Assembly: GCA_002437415.1 (NCBI GenBank) | Contig: DJPL01000004.1 | Coordinates: 1 to 21,292 of the forward strand | Direction: 5' to 3' | Length of the DNA stretch: 21,292 nucleotides | From: Ruminococcaceae bacterium UBA6413 | Lineage (GTDB): Bacteria > Bacillota > Clostridia > Oscillospirales > Ruminococcaceae | Shown here: positions 15,980 through 21,292 of the stretch, one piece after another | How the letters are laid out: each line of letters opens with the position of its first letter | How positions within the stretch are numbered: position 1 is the first letter of the stretch | The notes under the pieces: generated by a model | The model's input: only the letters and a program-made list of their open reading frames with translations | Told to the model about the DNA's origin: nothing | Database searches by the model: none | Translations under genes and position numbers: made by a program

Positions 15980-16003
15980 AAAGCCGCTGTAACAGCGGCT
16001 TTA
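15980..16003 (+). terminator. Hairpin between the EAL-HDOD and GGDEF genes
   Basis: AAAGCCGCTG (15980-15989) pairs perfectly with CAGCGGCTTT (15993-16002) around TAA. Only three T end the stem and no longer T tract follows, so termination may be partial and allow some read-through into the GGDEF gene 58 bp further on. Confidence 0.65.
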
Positions 16004-16060
16004 GGCATTTATAGGACTGCGATATTATTTGACCGATTTCTGAACTACGGAGAGAACATA

Positions 16061-17419
16061 ATGACAGAAAAGAAAAGTGCTGCAAGGCTTGAGCCGTTAA
16101 ACATGGATATAAGTGAGCTTAAAAACCGCTTCAAGCCGGGTTATGACTGGGAAACCATATGCTCTACAATGCTTGACCATCTTATGTGCGGCGTTGCGAT
16201 ATATGAGATGTGTCCCGATAAAATAAGATCACTGTATCTGAATGAAAAATACTATGAGATGGTCGGCTTCACAAAGGAGCAGTATGAACAGTATGCCGAC
16301 AGTGTTACGTCGTCGCTTTACGGCGAGTCTGCCGAGATGATATTTGAAAAAGGCATACGCTCTGCAAAGACAGGGGAGACCTTTTATGCGGAGTGCAAGG
16401 GCAAGCGCTTTGACGGCAGTGATATATGGGTGCTTGTAAAGGCGAGCCTCATTGATTTTATTGAAAGCGATTATCCGATCTTTCTTGCGGTAGTACAGGA
16501 CCTTACCAAGCGTAAGGCCGCGGAATATGAATATGCGGTGAACGCCGAGCGCTACAGGATACTTGAGGCAACGTCAAACGCCGTTACCTTTGAATATGAC
16601 GTACCGGGAGATGTTATGACATTTTCGTACAGCAACGGTACCAAGGAGGCATCGGAGCGTTCCATTACCAACTACACGGAGGTATCAAAGCGCACCAAGA
16701 TAGTTTATCCCGAGGACGCGCTCAAGTTCTACAAGGCACTGAAGGCCGCGTGCAAAGAGCCTGTCAGCTGTGAGATACTCGACTACCGTTCGACTATAAT
16801 CGACCAGAACAGCTACCGCTGGGTAAGGACGTGTTATTCAAGCGTTGCCGATGCAAGCGGACATATAGTAAAGGTGCTCGGCAGGACGCAGGATATCGAC
16901 GATGAGAAGCGTGAACGCCAGAGAATGGCTCAGCTTGTCGAGCTTGACAGTACGACCGGACTGCTCAATAAGCTTGCCACGACTAATCATATCCAGAAGC
17001 TGATAGATGAAAAAACAGAGGCAAAGAGCTTCTTTATAATGCTTGATATAGACGATTTCAAGGCGTTCAACGATACATACGGACACAGCTTCGGCGATGA
17101 GGTGCTCAGGGCTGTGGGAAAGACGCTCTCGGGCAAGTTCCGCAATACCGTTATCGGAAGGTTCGGGGGAGATGAGTTTATCGTCTTTGCAAGAGCTGTA
17201 GACGAGTCGGTGGTCGTGGATAAGTTTGAGGACTTTCTGAAAATAGTCAGATCCACAGAGATCGGCGGAAAGCTGTATGAGATAAAGTGCAGTATCGGTA
17301 TAGCGTGGAGCGACAGAAACGATATAGACTATTCGCGATACTTTGACGAAGCCGATGAACAGCTGTATAAGGCTAAAAAAGCGGGAAAGTGCCGCATCTG
17401 TCACAAAAAAATAGACTGA
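16061..17419 (+). CDS. PAS-PAS-GGDEF diguanylate cyclase
   Basis: 452 residues, no membrane segment, so cytoplasmic. Two PAS-like sensor modules lie at about 35-150 (ending in AVVQDLTKRK, typical of a PAC segment) and 160-285 (ending in KVLGRTQDIDDEK). The GGDEF domain (about 288-449) has DSTTGLLNK (296-304), the metal-binding LDIDDFKAFNDTYGH (328-342) and an intact GGDEF (369-373), so it should condense two GTP into cyclic di-GMP. The inhibitory I-site RxxD that normally stands five residues before GGDEF is absent (FRNT at 360-363), so feedback inhibition by the product is not expected. ATG 16061 has GGAGAG at 16049-16054. A -10-like TATTAT at 16023-16028 lacks a good -35. The ligand of the PAS domains is unknown; FAD, haem or small molecules are all possible. 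Confidence 0.93.
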   Translation: MTEKKSAARLEPLNMDISELKNRFKPGYDWETICSTMLDHLMCGVAIYEMCPDKIRSLYLNEKYYEMVGFTKEQYEQYADSVTSSLYGESAEMIFEKGIRSAKTGETFYAECKGKRFDGSDIWVLVKASLIDFIESDYPIFLAVVQDLTKRKAAEYEYAVNAERYRILEATSNAVTFEYDVPGDVMTFSYSNGTKEASERSITNYTEVSKRTKIVYPEDALKFYKALKAACKEPVSCEILDYRSTIIDQNSYRWVRTCYSSVADASGHIVKVLGRTQDIDDEKRERQRMAQLVELDSTTGLLNKLATTNHIQKLIDEKTEAKSFFIMLDIDDFKAFNDTYGHSFGDEVLRAVGKTLSGKFRNTVIGRFGGDEFIVFARAVDESVVVDKFEDFLKIVRSTEIGGKLYEIKCSIGIAWSDRNDIDYSRYFDEADEQLYKAKKAGKCRICHKKID

Positions 17420-17426
17420 TAACGGA

Positions 17427-17452
17427 AAAATCGGCTGTAAACGCCTGTTTTT
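17427..17452 (+). terminator. Weak terminator after the GGDEF gene
   Basis: AAAATCGG (17427-17434) can pair imperfectly with CCTGTTTT (17444-17451; one G-U, one mismatch), running into a short T tract. It lies just before the rimP promoter and is the only candidate for separating the units. Confidence 0.35.
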
Positions 17453-17473
17453 CGGAAAAAACCGTAATTTTGC

Positions 17474-17502
17474 TTGACAACGGGCATAATATGTGATATA
17501 CT
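17474..17502 (+). promoter_or_regulatory. Promoter of the rimP-nusA-infB operon
   Basis: TTGACA (17474-17479) and TATACT (17497-17502) are 17 nt apart, with TGA just before the -10 as an extended element. It is built like the promoter at 6704-6732, sharing GCTTGACA, a spacer GCATAA and TGATATACT. It predicts a leader of about 95 nt before rimP. Confidence 0.8.
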
Positions 17503-17525
17503 TTTTTAAAGTAGAATATGGTAGG

Positions 17526-17581
17526 CTAAAGACTGAGTTCATCTCGGTCTTTAGCTCATATATAGGGCTTTTTAAAGTCCT
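17526..17581 (+). promoter_or_regulatory. rimP leader with two stem-loops
   Basis: CTAAAGACTGAG (17526-17537) pairs with CTCGGTCTTTAG (17543-17554), 12 bp with one G-U around TTCAT. A second hairpin joins AGGGCTTT (17564-17571) and AAAGTCCT (17574-17581), just before the ribosome binding site at 17589-17596. Hairpins ahead of rimP are common in Firmicutes. An attenuation or processing role is plausible but unproven. Confidence 0.55.
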
Positions 17582-17604
17582 TGTGCCGAAAGGAGGCTTT
17601 CAAA

Positions 17605-18096
17605 GTGCCGAAAGAAAAAGGCGGCAAGAAAAATCAGGCGGAAAAGGTCGAGCAGCTCACCGAGCAGAAGGTATTGCCTATAATCGAGCAGTACGGGTAT
17701 GAGCTGTGGGATGTTATCTTTGAAAAAGAGGGTGCGATGTGGTACCTTAAGGTGCTGTTTGACAAACCCGACGGAGGTATTGACGATACCGAGTGCGAGG
17801 AGATAACGGATCCGCTGAACAAGGCAGTCGACACATTGCCGTGTCTTGACCTTGTAGATGTATTTGAGGTCGGTTCTCCGGGACTTGACAGACAGCTGAG
17901 AAAGCCTTTCCACTTTGTGAAGATGAAGGGTGAACGCATAAAGGTCACTGTGCGTGACGAAAACGGCAAGACGGCGTATTATGCGGGCGTGCTTGCGGAC
18001 TATGATGAAAATTCGGGCGAATTTACTGTACAGACAGAAAACGGCGATATGACGTTCAATGCCGCAAAGTGCAGAAGAATAGCCCTTGACGCATAA
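17605..18096 (+). CDS. rimP: Ribosome maturation factor RimP
   Basis: 163 residues from GTG 17605, chosen because AAAGGAGG (17589-17596) lies 8 nt upstream; an earlier TTG at 17581 overlaps the leader hairpin. RimP binds free 30S subunits and is needed for their maturation. The family signature EVGSPGLDRQL (88-98, usually EVSSPGLDRPL) is clear, in the N-terminal alpha/beta domain (about 13-98), followed by the SH3-like C-terminal domain (about 99-163). A short lysine-rich N-terminal extension makes it slightly longer than usual. It is the first gene of the conserved operon; nusA follows after 28 nt. Confidence 0.95.
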   Translation: MPKEKGGKKNQAEKVEQLTEQKVLPIIEQYGYELWDVIFEKEGAMWYLKVLFDKPDGGIDDTECEEITDPLNKAVDTLPCLDLVDVFEVGSPGLDRQLRKPFHFVKMKGERIKVTVRDENGKTAYYAGVLADYDENSGEFTVQTENGDMTFNAAKCRRIALDA

Positions 18097-18124
18097 AAAA
18101 TATATAACGGAGGAATTGGTTAAA

Positions 18125-19240
18125 ATGGCTAACAGCAACACAACGGAGCTTTTTGAGGCTCTGACATTGCTTGCAAAGGAAAAGGGGATAGATCCCGCTG
18201 TACTGATAGACAAGATACAGACAGCGCTCGTTATCGCGATCAAAAAGGAATATCCCAGAAGCGAGAATATCAAGTTTGATATCGACATCGAAAAAGGCAA
18301 GTTTGATGTGGCGATCCAGAAGGAAGTCGCAGAGGAAGTCGAGGACAGCGCGAACCAGATATCGATCGAAGAGGCAAAGTCATATACGCGCAGAAAGCTT
18401 AAGTACGGCGACATAGTAGCGATCAAGCTTGATACACAGCACTTCGGAAGAATTGCCGCTCAGACGGCAAAGCAGGTCATAAAGCAGGGGCTTAAGGAGA
18501 TAGAGCGCGAACAGCTCGTGGCACAGTGGGGCGGCCTTCAGGACGAGGCAGTCACCGTTACGATACTCAAGACAGAGCCCAGAACAGGCAACGCTACGGT
18601 AAATCTCAACGGCAACGAAGTGCCTCTGTTCAGAAGCGAGCAGATACCCGGCGAAGTACTTAAGCCCGGCGATATGGTCAAGGTTTATGTATCGGGCGTT
18701 TCCGCGTCGGATCACAGACCTACACTGAAAATTTCAAGAGTGAACAAGGAGCTTGTAAAGCGCCTGTTTGAAAGCGAAGTACCTGAGATATTTGACGGTA
18801 CGGTCGAGATAAAGGCTATCAGCCGTGAGGCAGGCTCACGCTCAAAGGTAGCGGTCATCAGCAACAACCCCGATGTTGACGCACTCGGTGCGTGCATAGG
18901 ACCGGGCAGACAGCGTATCAGCAAGGTATGTGCAGAGCTCGGCGGAGAGAAGATGGACGTTGTATTCTACAGCGAGAAGCCCGAGGAGTTCATCGCTCAG
19001 GCATTAAAGCCCAGTGATGTTATCAGAGTAGAGATACCCGACCCCGAGGTCAAGGCTTGTACGGCAATTGTTCCCGACAATCAGCTTTCGCTTGCTATCG
19101 GCAACAAGGGTCAGAATGCAAAGCTTGCCGCAAAGCTCACAGGCTTCAAGATAGATATCCGCCCCGAGAGCGGTTTCTATGAGGGCATAGAGAGCAAGCA
19201 GGAAAAGGCTGCGGAAGAGGAAGCTCCCGCAGAAGAATAA
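18125..19240 (+). CDS. nusA: Transcription termination/antitermination factor NusA
   Basis: 371 residues from ATG 18125, with CGGAGGA at 18108-18114; the upstream TTG at 18086 overlaps rimP and is not needed. NusA binds RNA polymerase near the exit channel and stimulates pausing and hairpin-dependent termination. Domains: polymerase-binding N-terminal domain (about 1-125), S1 (about 130-203), KH1 (about 205-282) with GPGRQR (259-264) and KH2 (about 283-347) with GNKGQN (326-331). There is only a short acidic tail (EEEAPAEE) and none of the C-terminal acidic repeats of enterobacterial NusA, as usual for Firmicutes. Second gene of the operon; ylxR follows after 29 nt. Confidence 0.97.
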   Translation: MANSNTTELFEALTLLAKEKGIDPAVLIDKIQTALVIAIKKEYPRSENIKFDIDIEKGKFDVAIQKEVAEEVEDSANQISIEEAKSYTRRKLKYGDIVAIKLDTQHFGRIAAQTAKQVIKQGLKEIEREQLVAQWGGLQDEAVTVTILKTEPRTGNATVNLNGNEVPLFRSEQIPGEVLKPGDMVKVYVSGVSASDHRPTLKISRVNKELVKRLFESEVPEIFDGTVEIKAISREAGSRSKVAVISNNPDVDALGACIGPGRQRISKVCAELGGEKMDVVFYSEKPEEFIAQALKPSDVIRVEIPDPEVKACTAIVPDNQLSLAIGNKGQNAKLAAKLTGFKIDIRPESGFYEGIESKQEKAAEEEAPAEE

Positions 19241-19254
19241 TCCGTTTTCCAATG

Positions 19255-19260
19255 AAAGGA
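19255..19260 (+). promoter_or_regulatory. Ribosome binding site supporting the TTG start of ylxR
   Basis: AAAGGA at 19255-19260 lies 9 nt before TTG 19270. The first in-frame ATG (19291) would be 30 nt away and would remove seven residues, so TTG is preferred. Confidence 0.6.
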
Positions 19261-19269
19261 TGAGTCGCT

Positions 19270-19545
19270 TTGGCAGTAAAAAAGACGCCGATGAGAAAAT
19301 GTGCAGGCTGTGACGAGATGAAAGACAAGAAGCAGCTTGTAAGAGTAGTTCATACACCCGAGGGGGAGTTTATGCTCGACTTTACGGGCAAGAAATCAGG
19401 ACGCGGGGTATATGTCTGCAAGAGCCGCAGCTGCCTTGAGGCGGCACAGAAAAAGAGAGGGCTTGAACGTTCTCTTAAATGCGCCGTGCCGCAGGAGATA
19501 TATCTTGAACTGCTGAAGAGCATCGAAGAAAGCGACGGTGAGTAA
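19270..19545 (+). CDS. ylxR: YlxR/RnpM family RNA-binding protein
   Basis: 91 residues from an uncommon TTG start. The family signatures are present: RKCAGC (9-14) near the N-terminus, and GRGVYVC-x-x-x-x-CL in the middle. The four cysteines suggest a possible metal or structural site. YlxR proteins bind RNA; the Bacillus protein has been renamed RnpM for an effect on RNase P. The gene sits at its conserved place between nusA and ylxQ, 5 nt before the latter, indicating translational coupling. Confidence 0.92.
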   Translation: MAVKKTPMRKCAGCDEMKDKKQLVRVVHTPEGEFMLDFTGKKSGRGVYVCKSRSCLEAAQKKRGLERSLKCAVPQEIYLELLKSIEESDGE

Positions 19546-19550
19546 CGGCA

Positions 19551-19856
19551 ATGAATTTTCTGAGTACACTCGGACTTTGCAGAAAGTCGGGAAAGCTGAT
19601 ACACGGCTTTGACCCTGTATGCGATGAGCTTAAAAGCCCGAGATCAAAGGCAGCCGGTGTTATTCTCGCAAGTGATGTTTCGGAAAAAACGCAGAAGGAG
19701 ATGCGCTTTTTCTGTGATAAGTACGAAACAGCGCTTTTTGTGTGCGAAAATACGATGGACGAAATCAAAAACGTTCTCGGAAAGCGCACCGGAGTACTTG
19801 CCGTTCTCGATGAGGGCTTGTTCGTAAGTCTTACGGGCGGGCACAAAGGGAAATAA
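19551..19856 (+). CDS. ylxQ: YlxQ, L7Ae/L30e-type ribosomal-associated protein
   Basis: 101 residues, the usual size for the single-domain L7Ae/L30e fold. The LGLCRKSGKLIHGFDPV start and ASDVSEKTQKEM segment (the LAxDxSxxT motif of bacterial YlxQ) identify it. Relatives bind kink-turn RNA. The start ATG 19551 is 5 nt after the ylxR stop with only a weak Shine-Dalgarno sequence (GGTGAG), consistent with coupling to ylxR translation. infB follows after 57 nt. Confidence 0.9.
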   Translation: MNFLSTLGLCRKSGKLIHGFDPVCDELKSPRSKAAGVILASDVSEKTQKEMRFFCDKYETALFVCENTMDEIKNVLGKRTGVLAVLDEGLFVSLTGGHKGK

Positions 19857-19913
19857 GCGGTAGATCCGATTTATATATACAATTCTAAATTTGACCAAAA
19901 AGGGGATCAGTGA

Positions 19914-21292
19914 ATGGATAAAAAATATCGTGTAAACGAGTTGGCAAAGGACCTTAATGTTTCGACAAACGACATAACGGATGTTGTGCAGGAATATTTC
20001 GGCGTGCAGAAGAAATCTCAGGCTTCGCTTTCGGAAGACGAGCTTTCGGTCGTACTTGAGAAGTATTCGCAGAAAAACCAGGTAAACAATTTCAATTCTT
20101 ATTTTGCATCGGCAAGCAAGCCTAAGGCTGAAAAGAAGGAAGAAAAGCCCGAGGAGAAGCCTGCAAAGAAGTCAGAGAAGAAGTCCGAGTCCAAGGAGGA
20201 AGCGGCAAAGACAGAGAGTAAGCCCGAAAAGTCTGAAAAGGCAGAAAAGGCACAGGCTAAGCCCGCAGAAGCAAAGGCAGAGCCTAAGACCGAAGCTAAG
20301 GCAGAACCTAAAAAGGAAGTCAAGGCTGACAGCAAGCCCGAAGCTAAGGCTGAAACAAAGCCTGAAGGTAAGGCGGAAGCAAAGACAGACAAACCTGCCG
20401 ACAGAAGACCCGCAAATGACCGCGGTGACAGAAAGCCCTACGGCGACAGAAACGGCGAACGTAATAACAGTCGCGACAACCGCGGCGACAGAAAGCCTTA
20501 CGGTGACAGAAACGGCGAGCGTAATAACGATCGCAACGGCAACCGCAACGACAGACAGTTCGGCGACAGAAAGCCCTACGGTGACAGAAACGGCGACCGT
20601 AACGACAGAAGAAACGATAACAGAAACGGCTATCAGGGAAGAAACGACCGCAGAGATTCAAAGCCTGCACAGCAGACAGCTCCCGCACAGCCTGTTATCG
20701 ACCTTGCAAATATCAAGACAAATGCACCCCCGACAAAGCACGTCAAGGGTGAAGCTGTACAGAGAGGCGAGCAGGTCACAAAGCACGTTGATACAAGAGG
20801 CAGCTATGTAAACCTCGACAAGTACAACGAGAAGTACGAAACGATCGCTTCTACGGAGAGCGGCAACAGACGTCAGAATGACGCTTATACAAAGAAGCAG
20901 AAGATAAATCAGAAGTCGCAGAAGGGCAAGCAGCAGTTCAGCAAGAAGAAGGAGACCGAGGCTCAGAAGCTGAAGCGCCTTGAGCTCGAAAAGGCAAGAA
21001 AGAAGCAGCTTGAGATCCAGGTGCCCGATGAGATAGTAGTATCCGAGCTTGCATCACGTCTTAAGATCACGGCGGCAGATGTTATCAAAAAGCTGTTCGG
21101 GCTTGGCGTAATGGTTACGATAAACCAGTCGGTCGACTATGATACGGCTTGTATCGTAGCGGAAGAGTTCGGCGCTAAGGTAACAAAGGAAGTTGTAGTT
21201 TCTATCGAAGAACGTCTGTTTGAAGAGGTTGAAGATACAGATGAGAACTTACAGCCGCGTTCACCTGTCGTTGTTGTTATGGGTCACGTTGA
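19914..21292 (+). CDS. infB: Translation initiation factor IF-2, 3' end outside the window
   Basis: The frame runs 459 codons from ATG 19914 to the window end without a stop; AAAGGGGA at 19899-19906 lies 7 nt upstream. Residues 4-50 are an IF2_N module (YRVNELAKDLNVSTNDI), 68-160 a Lys/Glu/Ala/Pro-rich linker, 163-250 an Arg/Asp/Asn/Gly-rich linker with three GDRKPYGDRNG units, 345-367 a charged helix, and 373-422 the second IF2_N module (VVSELASRLKITAADVI). The sequence stops at PVVVVMGHV, exactly where the G1 box GHVDHGKT of the GTPase begins, so the G domain and tRNA-binding domains lie beyond. IF-2 brings fMet-tRNA to the 30S subunit. Last visible gene of the operon. Confidence 0.95.
   Translation, partial: MDKKYRVNELAKDLNVSTNDITDVVQEYFGVQKKSQASLSEDELSVVLEKYSQKNQVNNFNSYFASASKPKAEKKEEKPEEKPAKKSEKKSESKEEAAKTESKPEKSEKAEKAQAKPAEAKAEPKTEAKAEPKKEVKADSKPEAKAETKPEGKAEAKTDKPADRRPANDRGDRKPYGDRNGERNNSRDNRGDRKPYGDRNGERNNDRNGNRNDRQFGDRKPYGDRNGDRNDRRNDNRNGYQGRNDRRDSKPAQQTAPAQPVIDLANIKTNAPPTKHVKGEAVQRGEQVTKHVDTRGSYVNLDKYNEKYETIASTESGNRRQNDAYTKKQKINQKSQKGKQQFSKKKETEAQKLKRLELEKARKKQLEIQVPDEIVVSELASRLKITAADVIKKLFGLGVMVTINQSVDYDTACIVAEEFGAKVTKEVVVSIEERLFEEVEDTDENLQPRSPVVVVMGHV
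20424..20605 (+). repeat. Coding repeat in the IF-2 linker
   Basis: Units encoding GDRKPYGDRNG(E/D)RN start at 20424, 20484 and 20562. The first two are 60 bp apart and nearly identical, including the following GTAATAAC, with mostly synonymous differences between all three. The repeats lie in the disordered linker and may change in number between strains. Confidence 0.8.

Noticed and set aside
20104..20811. 235-codon + strand frame rich in Ser, Arg and Thr
   Set aside because: It is the alternative frame of the infB linker, whose repetitive codons keep a second frame open.

Overview
The window reads as chromosomal DNA of an anaerobic Clostridia-class Firmicute, most likely an Oscillospiraceae gut bacterium of the Ruminococcus / [Eubacterium] siraeum kind. 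This is inferred from the rimP-nusA-ylxR-ylxQ-infB order, secreted BspA-type leucine-rich-repeat plus fibronectin III proteins, huge WG-repeat proteins, AAGGAG-type ribosome binding sites and TTGACA-N17-TATACT promoters. Every gene I can support lies on the + strand. Both window ends cut a gene.

Layout. 1-6677: two tandem paralogous WG-repeat proteins; the first lacks its 5' end, the second is complete with an N-terminal zinc ribbon and one membrane anchor. 6678-6878: a strong promoter, a short leader with an 11-bp direct repeat, and an intrinsic terminator before the next gene. 6879-8885: a secreted LRR protein with three FN3 modules encoded as exact-period 279-bp repeats. 8886-9850: almost 1 kb without a gene, rich in hairpins and degenerate repeats, then a promoter. 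9851-12235: a bifunctional class A penicillin-binding protein. 12236-12475: another palindromic repeat block. 12476-13594: a THUMP-type rRNA methyltransferase. 13781-14179: a small four-helix membrane protein of unknown function. 14180-14755: a third repeat block, a terminator, an operator-like palindrome and a promoter. 14756-15976 and 16061-17419: an EAL-HDOD protein followed by a PAS-PAS-GGDEF protein, a cyclic di-GMP pair. 17474-21292: promoter, leader hairpins, then rimP, nusA, ylxR, ylxQ and the start of infB, which ends at the first residues of its P-loop.

How it fits together. The window mixes housekeeping functions (cell wall synthesis, rRNA modification, transcription and translation factors) with surface or envelope proteins (WG and LRR-FN3) and second-messenger signalling. 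The most unusual material is intergenic. Three loci (about 9.2-9.6, 12.3-12.4 and 14.2-14.5 kb) carry related palindromic modules. In two of them, helices of quite different sequence are joined by recurring unpaired strands (CCCA/CCAAA on one side, CACAAA/CAACARA on the other) and capped by recurring AGGA or CGA loops. Variable paired arms with conserved unpaired segments is what a structured RNA or DNA element should show, and I regard it as the best lead here.
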